Notes under the pieces: model-generated
Databases searched by the model: none
Told to the model about the DNA's origin: nothing
Seen by the model: the letters and a program-made list of their open reading frames with translations, nothing else
Translations under genes and position numbers: made by a program
Shown here: one piece after another, positions 7,502 to 14,995 of the stretch
How positions within the stretch are numbered: the stretch's first letter is position 1
How the letters are laid out: each line of letters begins with the position of its first letter
DNA from: Litoribrevibacter sp041590855
Lineage (GTDB): Bacteria; Pseudomonadota; Gammaproteobacteria; Pseudomonadales; Litoribrevibacteraceae
DNA: 22,719 nt
Assembly: GCA_041590855.1 (NCBI GenBank)
Contig: JBFHTA010000027.1
Span: 1 to 22,719 of the forward strand
Direction: 5' to 3'

Positions 7502-8578
7502 ATGATGAACTCCTTTGTGAAAATTACGGGGATTGGACTGGCAGGGGTATTGGCGGGGTTGGCGTTAGTGGCCATTATGGCTGATTCTCCTTCTATTGAG
7601 TTATCAGATGCCTTTGATGAGACGTCAAAGCACAGTACCAATGAAGTGGTGAAAGGGTCTTTGGTTCAAACGATCGATACTGCCTTGGTTGAACCTGGCA
7701 ATTACGCAGCATCTCGGCTGGATGTATTGGATTGGCAGTCGGAATTACCATCACAGTTTGAAGGCACGGATGTGCTTGGTCGGTTGATAACAGATCAGGA
7801 TGGCAATCTGATTGTGGATGAACAGGCCAGACAGCTACTCGATTATTTTTTAAGTGCTCAGGACGATGCGCCCATTACTCAAATCACCGCTTGGTTGGAA
7901 AGCTATTTCGATCAGCACCTGGTATCCCCAGCTAGGGAACAAGCCTCATTATTTTTGGCAAATTATCTGGAATATAAAACGCGGTTGAATGCACTGACGG
8001 TGGATCAGGATCTTTGGGCGCGTTTGTACGATCCGAGTGTGATGATGACTCAGTCGGATATGGCATCTTTAACCCGTGTGTTTGAAGAACGAAAAGCCCT
8101 GCAACAGCAGCTGTTTGATCAGGCCGATCAGGAAGCCTTGTTTGGCTCAGAAAATATTTACGATGATTACATGTTGCAGCGAATGAAAATCAGCACCAGC
8201 GGCCTTTCAAATGAAGACGTGGCTAATCAATTAGCCGCCCTGGATGCGCAACAACCCGATCATAATCAGTCGGAACGTCAGGCCAGTCAGCTAGCGTTGA
8301 ATCATAAAAGTTTACGTCAACAGGTGAGCACTGCTGGGCAGGGTGAACAATATCAAACGTATGCTCAAACCTATGGGGATGAAGCGGCCGAGCGACTTAT
8401 GGCGCTGGAAAGTAAGCGACAAGCCTTTCAACAAAAACGAGCCGATTATCTTTCTTATCGTGAATCCCTTGGAGAAGATGCCTCGCCTCAAGCGTTGGAT
8501 GAGTACATGCGATTTGAGTTACAGCTGTCGGACGGTGAGATTCAACGAATGAAGACATTAGATCGCATTACCCATTGA
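7502..8578 (+). CDS. lifO: Lipase-specific foldase (steric chaperone), inner-membrane anchored
   Basis: The product binds the unfolded lipase in the periplasm and drives it to its active fold. An N-terminal membrane segment (about 9-26) is followed by a variable linker and an all-helical periplasmic domain. Family features are a GT...DGNLIVDEQARQLLDY stretch containing a variant of the RxxFDYxLSA motif (here RQLLDYFLSA, residues 110-119, Leu in place of Phe). Later come LWARLYDPS, an ALFGSEN segment, and the C-terminal YGDEAAERLMALESKR. Length 358 fits the family (about 280-360). The gene is 178 bases after the lipase stop, an unusually wide gap holding an inverted repeat, so it may be partly separately expressed. 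TAGGAA precedes the tandem ATGs at 7502/7505; either could be the start. Confidence 0.88.
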   Translation: MMNSFVKITGIGLAGVLAGLALVAIMADSPSIELSDAFDETSKHSTNEVVKGSLVQTIDTALVEPGNYAASRLDVLDWQSELPSQFEGTDVLGRLITDQDGNLIVDEQARQLLDYFLSAQDDAPITQITAWLESYFDQHLVSPAREQASLFLANYLEYKTRLNALTVDQDLWARLYDPSVMMTQSDMASLTRVFEERKALQQQLFDQADQEALFGSENIYDDYMLQRMKISTSGLSNEDVANQLAALDAQQPDHNQSERQASQLALNHKSLRQQVSTAGQGEQYQTYAQTYGDEAAERLMALESKRQAFQQKRADYLSYRESLGEDASPQALDEYMRFELQLSDGEIQRMKTLDRITH

Positions 8579-8644
8579 TCAGAACAGGCTCCTTTCCAGG
8601 TTTTGTATTATCATGACATCAAAACCTAACGTTCTGGAATGACA

Positions 8645-9676
8645 ATGGAAGTGATTGATGGCGTATATTTCGATGCCAAGACAGCATCGAAACGATCTGT
8701 GGTGTTGTCGGTGGATGACATAGGTATGGTGTCGTTGGAAGGGGTTACCAAAAAGTCGGTTCCTTTTAGCCGACTGGAAGTCTCCCCACGTATTAAAAAC
8801 AGCACCCGGTTTATTACCTTTCCTGGCGGTATACTGTTTGAAACCGCTGATAACGATCTTGTTGATCATCTACAGGCTCGTTTTCCTGCGGATGCTTCGG
8901 CGGTTCGTCGTAATGGCCCGTTAATATTACGACTGATACTGTTGGCAGCGGTGTTGTTTCTTAGCTGGCTGTTGATTCGCTTTGGTATTCCGTCGGCCTC
9001 CTACAATACCGCTATGTTGGTGTCGCCTGAGACGCTGGTGACGCAAGGTAAGCAAGCCTTCAAGGGCTTTGATGAAGATTATTTTAAGCCTTCTGAACTG
9101 AGCGAAGAGCGACAAGAAGAAATTCAATCACTCTTTCATGAACTGATACCGGACGAAGGCGGCCAGTACGATTATAAACTGCACTTACGCACTTCAGAGA
9201 CCTTGGGTGCCAATGCGTTTGCTTTGCCATCGGGGGACATAGTCGTTACCGATGAGCTGGTGGCGTTGGTTACCGACGATAACGAACTTCGTTCCGTACT
9301 TTTGCATGAAATCGCGCATGTGGAACTCAGGCACGGTACTCAGTCGTTGATTCAAACTTCCGTGCTGGTCTTGTCTGTGGCTGTACTAACAGGTGACATA
9401 ACCAGTGTGAATGCCTTGTTGTTGGCGGCTCCGGCATTATTGCTGAACTCGGGATATTCGCGACGTTTTGAGGAAGAAGCAGATCAATTCTCGTTAGATC
9501 ACATGCGGATGATGGACATCGATCCGATCCACTTTGCTCATATTATGGAAAAGCTTAAAAAGGCGCATAAGGAAGGCGAAGAAGAGCACTCTAAGTATTG
9601 GGCGAGTCACCCGTCCAGCGATGCGCGTATCGAGAAATTTGAGCAAGCCAGTAAAGAGTTTAATAAAGAGAGTTAA
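8645..9676 (+). CDS. Membrane-bound M48 family zinc metallopeptidase
   Basis: A 343-residue M48 (HtpX/Oma1/BepA-like) peptidase. The N-terminal 85 residues form a small beta-rich domain of the kind found ahead of M48 domains in proteobacterial membrane peptidases. One membrane helix follows (about 95-113, LILRLILLAAVLFLSWLLI). The catalytic motif HEIAH is at 221-225, and SRRFEEEAD (from 272) supplies the third zinc ligand, Glu276. SHPSSDARI near the C-terminus is the usual M48 substrate-pocket motif. The active domain probably faces the periplasm (inference). The start at 8645 has GGA six bases upstream; an ATG at 8639 would add two residues. It may act in envelope protein quality control, and adjacency to the lipase pair suggests, but does not show, a shared theme. 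Confidence 0.87.
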   Translation: MEVIDGVYFDAKTASKRSVVLSVDDIGMVSLEGVTKKSVPFSRLEVSPRIKNSTRFITFPGGILFETADNDLVDHLQARFPADASAVRRNGPLILRLILLAAVLFLSWLLIRFGIPSASYNTAMLVSPETLVTQGKQAFKGFDEDYFKPSELSEERQEEIQSLFHELIPDEGGQYDYKLHLRTSETLGANAFALPSGDIVVTDELVALVTDDNELRSVLLHEIAHVELRHGTQSLIQTSVLVLSVAVLTGDITSVNALLLAAPALLLNSGYSRRFEEEADQFSLDHMRMMDIDPIHFAHIMEKLKKAHKEGEEEHSKYWASHPSSDARIEKFEQASKEFNKES

Positions 9677-9723
9677 TCAAAGACGGTTAGGAAAGGCCGG
9701 TTAAGAAAAGGTGGGATGATATG

Positions 9724-9751
9724 AATAACGTCTCCAAAGGGAGACGTTATT
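9724..9751. terminator. Perfect 12-bp inverted repeat between convergent genes, putative bidirectional terminator
   Basis: AATAACGTCTCC (9724-9735) and GGAGACGTTATT (9740-9751) pair perfectly around a 4-nt loop. It lies 48 bases after the M48 stop, between convergent genes. No long T-run follows on either strand, so termination is plausible from position but not certain. Confidence 0.5.
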
Positions 9752-9780
9752 GGCTGAAAGTGAACACTCACTTAACGGCT

Positions 9781-9825
9781 TCTCTAAGCTGCGATGCCTT
9801 GGAATGGAGACGTTTAGCTTAGAGA
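9781..9825. repeat. Second inverted repeat at the 3' end of the TM2 gene
   Basis: TCTCTAAGCT (9781-9790) pairs perfectly with AGCTTAGAGA (9816-9825) across 25 bases. The right arm overlaps the last codons and stop of the minus-strand TM2 gene. The spacer holds GGAGACGTT (9806-9814), a third copy of the 9-mer that makes up the arms of the hairpin at 9724-9751. Confidence 0.5.
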
Positions 9826-10215
9826 GTCCGGGTTCCGTGAAAGTATGTCTTTCAGCACTTTTTGTCCGGCCTTGTTGTTGTGATCTAACACAATAGCCTG
9901 AGACCGAAACAGCTCGTACAGTTCAAAAACAGAGATTCCGATCAAGAGCGCAACGCCAACTTCGATCCAGCCAAACCAGATCAGGGCGACACCGCCCCAA
10001 AACACCAAAATATTTAATAATCCCAAGCCCCACTTGCCAAGGTAGAAGTGGTGCAGGCCTGCAATAAATATATAGTTGAGTGTGGCGTAGGTATCCGGGT
10101 CTTTGATGACCTTTTCAGATAACCGATAGTAGCTGGCGCGCTGTTCGTCTGGTAGTTCACGAACCTGACGTCTCAGCTGTTCTTGTTGTTCTTCAAGAAT
10201 GTCTTTTTTTAACAT
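9814..10215 (-). CDS. TM2-domain membrane protein
   Basis: A 133-residue protein with a charged, helical N-terminus (1-40), then a TM2-type module. NYIFIAGLHHFYLGKWGLG (about 47-65) carries the aromatic/glycine signature of the first segment. A second hydrophobic stretch (LNILVFWGGVALIW, 67-80) and a third (about 82-98) follow, then a polar C-terminus. TM2 proteins are small inner-membrane proteins of poorly known function. It sits 21 bases downstream of the DUF4177 gene on the same strand, so the two are probably co-transcribed. AAGG lies about 7 bases before the ATG. No catalytic residues are visible. Confidence 0.75.
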   Translation of the reverse strand: MLKKDILEEQQEQLRRQVRELPDEQRASYYRLSEKVIKDPDTYATLNYIFIAGLHHFYLGKWGLGLLNILVFWGGVALIWFGWIEVGVALLIGISVFELYELFRSQAIVLDHNNKAGQKVLKDILSRNPDSLS

Positions 10216-10236
10216 GCGAGCGCCTTTGGCTGAGGG

Positions 10237-10446
10237 TTATCGACCCAGAGTGATGATCACAGCTTCACGCTTCCAGAACAACAACAGACGCTTTTGTTCA
10301 ACGATCTGGAAAACCACTTGCCAGCCTTCTGCAACTTCTTTGTTCAATGCGGTTTCCATTTTCTGAACCGGGATGCTGGAAGCACCTAAAAAGATTGCAC
10401 CCAGACCACCTTCCATAACGGTAATAACTTTATATTCCTTGTACAT
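10237..10446 (-). CDS. DUF4177 family small protein
   Basis: A 69-residue protein beginning MYKEYKVITVMEGG and continuing ALNKEVAEGWQVVFQIVEQ. This matches DUF4177: an N-terminal YKV strand, a helix, and the GW(E/Q)VV strand that ends it. The start is chosen at 10446 because GAGGAC lies 4-5 bases upstream; an upstream ATG adding 12 residues has no such site. It is probably cytoplasmic and its function is unknown. It is first in a likely two-gene operon with the TM2 protein. The ribosome-binding site can be masked by an upstream sequence, listed separately. Confidence 0.75.
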   Translation of the reverse strand: MYKEYKVITVMEGGLGAIFLGASSIPVQKMETALNKEVAEGWQVVFQIVEQKRLLLFWKREAVIITLGR

Positions 10447-10451
10447 AATGT

Positions 10452-10489
10452 CCTCTAAAATCAGATTAAAAGGAGCGCACAATTAGAGG
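10452..10489 (-). promoter_or_regulatory. Possible hairpin masking the ribosome-binding site of the DUF4177 gene
   Basis: Read on the minus strand, CCTCTAA (10489-10483) can pair with TTAGAGG (10458-10452), which contains the Shine-Dalgarno of the gene starting at 10446. The loop is 24 nt. Seven base pairs could lower translation. No ligand or family is recognised, and whether the upper arm is transcribed is unknown. Confidence 0.35.
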
Positions 10490-10602
10490 CTCCCTAGCAG
10501 CCGTAAAATAACAAAAGCTGACCGATTAATCTATTGATTTCAGGGTTTTAACGCATTGAAAAACCAGTCATAACCATTCTGTAAACTATTGTTAACAAAA
10601 GT

Positions 10603-10639
10603 ATTACAAAGCGCCGGATTTCAGATGGCGCTTTGTAAT
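10603..10639 (-). terminator. Putative intrinsic terminator of the DUF2750 gene
   Basis: ATTACAAAGCGCC (10603-10615) and GGCGCTTTGTAAT (10627-10639) are perfect 13-bp arms with an 11-nt loop. It lies 40 bases past the DUF2750 stop codon on the minus strand and is followed there by ACTTTTGTT, a short imperfect T-run. It separates DUF2750 from the DUF4177-TM2 operon. Confidence 0.6.
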
Positions 10640-10678
10640 TATGGCGTGGGAAATAGACAACAGAATGGCAGCAGGGTA

Positions 10679-11068
10679 TTACCAGTTATTGGCCAGCTCG
10701 TCTTGAATATCGCTTTTTAATTCAGCGGGTTCCATGATCCAAACCGACTGATCGGTTCCAGGGAAAACCCCCACTTCTAGACCATCATTTTGAAGCCCTG
10801 CAACCCATTTATTTAGAAATTCCGGTAATGAGATGCTTTTGGGTGTTAACGCTTCATCGCCAACGTCGCTATAGGCTTTCGCTAAGTCTTCAGTCGGCCA
10901 AACAGGTAGGTATTCGAACTCTTCCTCTTCCGAGAAAATCTTTAAGAACTGATTCTCATCGTTGATTAAAATCCAGATCTCGCGGGCGTCTTCCACCACG
11001 CTCAGAAAGTAATCATAACGGCTTTCGCAATCGAGTTGGCTGACATCAAGAGGCTGTTCATCGCTCAT
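10679..11068 (-). CDS. DUF2750 family protein
   Basis: A 129-residue soluble, acidic protein. The pattern YDYFLSVVEDAREIWILIND, then LPVWPTEDLAKAY, then ISLPEFLNKWVAGLQNDG and a final strand-helix segment fits DUF2750, a small family common in gammaproteobacteria. The start at 11068 is chosen because AGGTGA lies 6 bases before MSDEQPLD; an in-frame ATG 21 bases upstream lacks such a site. It has no signal peptide or membrane helix and its biochemical role is unknown. It appears to be a single-gene unit with its own 3' hairpin. Confidence 0.75.
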   Translation of the reverse strand: MSDEQPLDVSQLDCESRYDYFLSVVEDAREIWILINDENQFLKIFSEEEEFEYLPVWPTEDLAKAYSDVGDEALTPKSISLPEFLNKWVAGLQNDGLEVGVFPGTDQSVWIMEPAELKSDIQDELANNW

Positions 11069-11381
11069 CGTTTTCACCTGTAAATTCATGTGGCTGCTTT
11101 CATGTGACTGCTGGGAGCCTGTTCAGTGGCTCCCTGGTGTGAAGGCTCGCGCAGTAGTTTGAGCAAAAGGCATTGTACGGTACCGGGCATGAATATCACA
11201 TGCGCTTTTTGAGTCTAGCGTACACAGACCACCCTGACCTGAAAAAGAGTGATATTAGAAACGAACCCAACAGGCAGCCGACATCAAGGGCAGTGAAGAC
11301 AGTCTACCCCGAGTCATGCTGAAGAATGTCCGGCTGAATACTACCAAGCTGAACGATGTCTGGCTGAATGATAATGAGTGA
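11069..11381. other. Intergenic region of 313 bp between the DUF2750 and small membrane protein genes
   Basis: No convincing gene. It holds a 7-bp stem (GGGAGCC 11113-11119, GGCTCCC 11128-11134, 8-nt loop) that lacks a T-run, and the imperfect 30-bp-period repeat at 11318-11370, listed separately. The DUF2750 promoter should lie here, but no strong -35/-10 pair stands out. Confidence 0.6.
11318..11370 (+). repeat. Two imperfect direct repeats, period 30 bp
   Basis: A 23-bp unit (GCTGAAGAATGTCCGGCTGA...) at 11318-11340 recurs at 11348-11370 with 19 of 23 bases matching. The period is ten codons and one plus-strand frame is open across both copies for 22 codons, but it has no ribosome-binding site. 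It lies just downstream of the small membrane protein gene. Origin unknown. Confidence 0.5.
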
Positions 11382-11540
11382 TCACGATTTCGGGTGTGTC
11401 TTATCGTACTCTTCGCCTTCTTTTTTCATTTTGGAAATGAACATGTGAGCGCAGTAAATGCCCATGCCGGTAGTGAATACGATAACGAACAGGCTGAGTA
11501 ATCCAGTCAGATTCATAAACAAGTCGAAAAATGTGTCCAT
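11382..11540 (-). CDS. 52-residue single-pass membrane protein, probably DUF3149
   Basis: A short gene starting MDTFFDLFMNLTGLLSLF. One hydrophobic segment (about 8-36) contains GLLSLFVIVFTTGMGIY, followed by a charged tail (KMKKEGEEYDKTHPKS). The GLxSLxVIxFxxGM pattern resembles the small DUF3149 membrane proteins; this assignment is from memory of the pattern. GAGGGG is 7 bases before the ATG, a strong ribosome-binding site. An FNR/Anr-type box and a matching -10 lie upstream, suggesting expression rises when oxygen is low. It may be an accessory of a membrane complex, but nothing in the sequence shows a partner. Confidence 0.7.
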   Translation of the reverse strand: MDTFFDLFMNLTGLLSLFVIVFTTGMGIYCAHMFISKMKKEGEEYDKTHPKS

Positions 11541-11575
11541 GGTTTTTCCCCTCATTGAATTTTTAATCTAAGACC

Positions 11576-11616
11576 ATTCTATAAATGGGGGTTTTCGACG
11601 TTCTGATGTAGATCAA
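11576..11616 (-). promoter_or_regulatory. FNR/Anr-type site and promoter of the small membrane protein gene
   Basis: On the minus strand TTGATCTACATCAG (11616-11603) matches the FNR consensus TTGAT-N4-ATCAA at nine of ten defined bases. TAGAAT (11581-11576) is a good -10. Taking its last base as -7 puts the start of transcription near 11569 and the box centre about 40-41 bases upstream, the position of an FNR-activated class II promoter. The ATG is about 30 bases further on. Confidence 0.6.
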
Positions 11617-11781
11617 TAGTTGAGCAACCTTGTTTGGTTGTTGCCGGATTTTGGAAATTCTTTCTTTGGTGTCATCAAAGTTGTGACCAATAGGCGCTGA
11701 ATTATTTTGGAACTTTATGGCAACCTGAATCACTTACAAAGTTATGTTCAACGTCGTCATTCAGATTCATAGGTGAAAAAG

Positions 11782-12498
11782 ATGCCACAGCACGATTATT
11801 CATCGTTAGCGGACTATCCCATTGTACAGCGCTGGCCTGCGCAAGATCCGGGCAAACTGCAGTTGTACTCGTTTCCTACACCAAACGGTGTGAAGGTGTC
11901 TATTGCCTTGGAAGAGTTGGGCTTGGCTTATGAGCCTCATTTGGTTTCTTTATCGGATGAAGATGTTAAGAGCGAGGCTTTCCTGTCATTGAATCCGAAT
12001 AACAAAATTCCCGCGATCATTGATCCTAATGGGCCAGATGGTAAGCCCATCGGGCTATTTGAAAGCGGCGCAATTTTATTGTATTTGGCTGAAAAAACCG
12101 GGAAATTATTGGGCAAAACGGCGGCTGATAAAGCCAAAGTGACGCAATGGCTGATGTTTCAAATGGGGGGGATCGGGCCCATGTTTGGACAGCTTGGGTT
12201 CTTCCATGTCTATGGGGGGAAAGACATCGAAGACCCAAGGCCAAAGCGTCGTTATGTACAGGAAGCTCGCCGATTACTGAACGTGGTGGATCAGCAACTG
12301 GAAGGTCAGGAGTGGATCGCCGGCGAGTTTTCCATTGCAGATATCGCCATAGTGCCTTGGTTACGCACCTTGTCTGAGTTTTATCAGGCGGGGGATATTA
12401 CGGAACTACATCGTTTTACGAATGTATTAGCTTACATCGAACGCTTTAATGAGCGGCCAGCGGTGCAACGGGGGTTGAATATTCCTGCACGAGATTAG
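11782..12498 (+). CDS. Glutathione S-transferase family protein, Nu-class-like disulfide-bond oxidoreductase
   Basis: A 238-residue cytosolic protein with a thioredoxin-fold N-domain and a helical C-domain. LYSFPTPNG (28-36) carries the Thr/Asn active-site motif of YfcG/YghU-type enzymes; NPNNKIPAI (71-79) has the cis-Pro loop and ESGAILLYLAEK (94-105) binds the glutathione glutamyl group. MGGIGPMFGQLGFF (128-141) is typical of this class and SIADIAIVPWL is the C-domain N-capping region. These enzymes reduce disulfide bonds or peroxides with glutathione. The start at 11782 has AGGTGA 5 bases upstream; an in-frame GTG at 11773 would add three residues. Monocistronic, closed by a strong terminator. 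Physiological substrate unknown. Confidence 0.88.
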   Translation: MPQHDYSSLADYPIVQRWPAQDPGKLQLYSFPTPNGVKVSIALEELGLAYEPHLVSLSDEDVKSEAFLSLNPNNKIPAIIDPNGPDGKPIGLFESGAILLYLAEKTGKLLGKTAADKAKVTQWLMFQMGGIGPMFGQLGFFHVYGGKDIEDPRPKRRYVQEARRLLNVVDQQLEGQEWIAGEFSIADIAIVPWLRTLSEFYQAGDITELHRFTNVLAYIERFNERPAVQRGLNIPARD

Positions 12499-12547
12499 GA
12501 GGGGGCATAACTCGTTGTTCGGCTGTCTTTGCTGTTTGTGATAAACA

Positions 12548-12584
12548 AAAAAGCCCGATCCGGTTGAACCGGATCGGGCTTTTT
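12548..12584. terminator. Bidirectional intrinsic terminator
   Basis: A perfect 16-bp stem (12548-12563 with 12569-12584) around the 5-nt loop TTGAA. The stem core is GCCCGATCCGG. A-run on the left and T-run on the right make it work for both the plus-strand transferase gene and the minus-strand receptor gene, which converge here. Confidence 0.95.
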
Positions 12585-12617
12585 CATCGTCCTTGATGGC
12601 TGATGGGGAATGTCAGC

Positions 12618-14918
12618 TTAGTATTCCATGTGATAACTCATGCTCAGAGTGCGGCCTTCTGCATTCAGGCCAGAAGCTGATCCGTAAGTATCTTCGGCCC
12701 ATTGGCTGTAAACCGTTTGGTACTCGTTATTCAGCAAGTTGTTTACATTCAGTTGAAGATTACCAGGGCCTACTGCAACCTGGGTTAATAGATCCAAAGT
12801 GGTGTAGCCATCAATGTCCGCACCGTTATCGTCTCGGGCCGCTTTGTTGTAGTCAAAGATGGTCATGCTCTGCAAGCGAGTTGTGAAGTTGGATTTATTA
12901 AGCTGGATGTAAGCTGTCAGCTTAGCAGGTGACGCTTCGGTTGCCTGTAAATCACGCTTTTTACCATCGTCGCCTTTGGTCTCACCCTTGGTATATGAGA
13001 AGGTACCACCGGTTTGAACGCTGTTATTCACGTAGACATCCAAGGTGGATTCTATCCCGGAGATGGTTTTTACCTGATCTAGCATATCAACGGTGTAGTC
13101 AGAGTTAAATACTGCCGTTTTATCTGACTTGTTATAGAACGCAGTGATCGAAGCGCTTGCTGATTCCCAGTGTCCGCGCCAGCCCAACTCGTAGTTCTTA
13201 ACTTTTATTGCATCGAACTCGGAATCACCAATATCCGTGGCACCGCCAGCGTTGGTGAATAGATCCAGCATCAAGCTGTCAGGGGATAACCCATCGCGTA
13301 GCAGGCGGGCTGCATCAGGCAGTTCAAAACCTTCCGAGTAGTTAATAAAGATTTCGGTGTTGTCACTAATACGGTCAATGACACCGAAGTTGAACAACCA
13401 GGCATCGTAGTCCAGCTCATCGCCTTCTACAGCTTCTGGGCCTGCACCAGGGAAGAAAGGTGAAACCATGGCACCGTATTGATCCCAGAACCAAGTCTCT
13501 AATGGCGGAGTGGCATCATCCACATCAACGTTGATATTTTCATAACGAACACCGGTACGAACTGTGACGGTGTCAGAAGCATCCCACTCTAATTGAGCAA
13601 AGGCGGCTTTGGTTTCGGTTTCTACTTCAGGGCCATACTGATAGCTTGAACCAATAGGTTCGTACGTTAGCCCGCCAGAACTGATGAAAGTAGGAACATC
13701 ATAACCTCTAGCAGTTTGCTTGCCCTTATCCACGTTGTAATCCAGACCCCAGATTACATTGGCGTCATCATTAATGGATGTCTCCAAGGTCAGCTTTGTA
13801 CCATAGACCTCGGCTTCTGAAGTTGATTGATTTACAACTGGTAATGGTGCTCGATCTGTACCAAATGCAGGTTGGAAAGCCGGTGCAATGGCGAGCGTTC
13901 TTGTGCTACCGAAAGGATAGAAGCGGTATTCGCGCTCACGATAATACGCTTGGCCTCGGAAGGTTGAACCAAATAAATCCTGATCAGTGAAATCCAGAGT
14001 AACAGAGGTACGCTCTGTTCTTGGTTGGTCGTCCAGTTCCAGCCCTTTCACGGCTTTTGCGGAAACATCGGCGCCAAACAATGCCGGAACGCCCGGTCCA
14101 CCGTAGTTGGCTGCATAGTCGGTGTCTTGCTCTTCCTCATACCAGTCGAAAGTCAGCTTGACGGATTTGTCTGCATCGAACTGGTAACCAAGTTTCACTA
14201 GCGCGCCTAACGAATCGGCATCACTGCGTGAGGTCTGTGCCGGCTCAGGTGCAATGCGATCGCCATCTGCATCAAACATGCCTTTGCGAATTTCACCGCT
14301 CACAGTGGCCAGGTAACTGAACTTGTTAACTGTGCCAGAAATGCTTTGCATTGCGTTGTAAGACAAGGCATCGGAGTCTAACTCTTCGGTGCTGGTTTTC
14401 AGACCAAGTCGCGTTTCAAATGCGATAGATTCTTTTGATGCATCTTTGGTGATGATGTTGATCACACCACCGGCACCGCCTGCACCGTAAATGGCGCTTG
14501 CGCCTGAGACGACTTCAATTCGGGCAACCATTTCCGGCGATACGCTGCTCAGCTTACGCGATATATTTCGGTTGTCGTATTGGGATACACCGTCGATCAG
14601 AATCAGAACAGGGCGGCCACGTAATGTTTGACCAAATTGCGTGGCGACTTGAGTTGGCGCACCTAATCCGGGAATTAGTTTAGGTAGAATGTCGGCTAAG
14701 TTGTTGCCAGGTTGAACTTGCTGCTGAATTTGTTCCTGATCGATCACCTGTACGGTTTGTGGAAGTGAAGAAACAGTTTCTGCGGTACGACTGGCTGTAA
14801 TAACAGTCGTTTTTTCCACAGGGGTGGATGCGTTTGCGCTGTCAGAGGCGGCAACCGCGTTGTGAGACAGGGCCATCAGGCCGCTCATGATACCAAGTGC
14901 TAGGGGCTTTTTGTTCAT
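12618..14918 (-). CDS. TonB-dependent siderophore receptor
   Basis: A 766-residue outer-membrane receptor. Signal peptide 1-23 (ends AVA), TonB-box-like TTVITASR (37-44), and a plug domain (about 48-165) with LRGRPVLILIDGV and SGASAIYGAGGAGGVINI. The rest is a 22-strand-type barrel with alternating polar/hydrophobic strands, ending with an aromatic residue (SMSYHMEY). It would bind an extracellular ferric siderophore and import it using TonB energy. The plug recalls IutA-like (aerobactin-type hydroxamate) receptors, which would suit the FhuB permease at the left edge, but the ligand is uncertain. It diverges from the TonB2-type operon and has its own Fur box and -10, so it is predicted to be iron-repressed. 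The ATG is preceded by GAGAGAAC. Confidence 0.93.
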   Translation of the reverse strand: MNKKPLALGIMSGLMALSHNAVAASDSANASTPVEKTTVITASRTAETVSSLPQTVQVIDQEQIQQQVQPGNNLADILPKLIPGLGAPTQVATQFGQTLRGRPVLILIDGVSQYDNRNISRKLSSVSPEMVARIEVVSGASAIYGAGGAGGVINIITKDASKESIAFETRLGLKTSTEELDSDALSYNAMQSISGTVNKFSYLATVSGEIRKGMFDADGDRIAPEPAQTSRSDADSLGALVKLGYQFDADKSVKLTFDWYEEEQDTDYAANYGGPGVPALFGADVSAKAVKGLELDDQPRTERTSVTLDFTDQDLFGSTFRGQAYYREREYRFYPFGSTRTLAIAPAFQPAFGTDRAPLPVVNQSTSEAEVYGTKLTLETSINDDANVIWGLDYNVDKGKQTARGYDVPTFISSGGLTYEPIGSSYQYGPEVETETKAAFAQLEWDASDTVTVRTGVRYENINVDVDDATPPLETWFWDQYGAMVSPFFPGAGPEAVEGDELDYDAWLFNFGVIDRISDNTEIFINYSEGFELPDAARLLRDGLSPDSLMLDLFTNAGGATDIGDSEFDAIKVKNYELGWRGHWESASASITAFYNKSDKTAVFNSDYTVDMLDQVKTISGIESTLDVYVNNSVQTGGTFSYTKGETKGDDGKKRDLQATEASPAKLTAYIQLNKSNFTTRLQSMTIFDYNKAARDDNGADIDGYTTLDLLTQVAVGPGNLQLNVNNLLNNEYQTVYSQWAEDTYGSASGLNAEGRTLSMSYHMEY

Positions 14919-14936
14919 AGTTCTCTCAGAAACAAA

Positions 14937-14957
14937 ATTATAATGAGAATGATTTGT
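14937..14957 (-). promoter_or_regulatory. Fur box and -10 element of the receptor gene
   Basis: TATAATGAGAATGATTTGT (14939-14957) matches 13 of 19 positions of the Fur consensus GATAATGATAATCATTATC. On the minus strand a perfect TATAAT (14942-14937) overlaps it, 19 bases before the receptor ATG. The -35 is poor. Fur with iron would block RNA polymerase at this site. Confidence 0.75.
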
Positions 14958-14995
14958 ATTTATATTTAATTACGTTTCGGGCAATATGTAAACGC

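Noticed and set aside
8639..8644. ATG at 8639 as start of the M48 peptidase
   Set aside because: It has no ribosome-binding site at suitable spacing, whereas GGA lies 6 bases before the ATG at 8645.
11113..11134. GGGAGCC/GGCTCCC hairpin as a terminator
   Set aside because: A 7-bp stem without T-run on either strand and about 250 bases away from the nearest upstream gene end; too weak to call.
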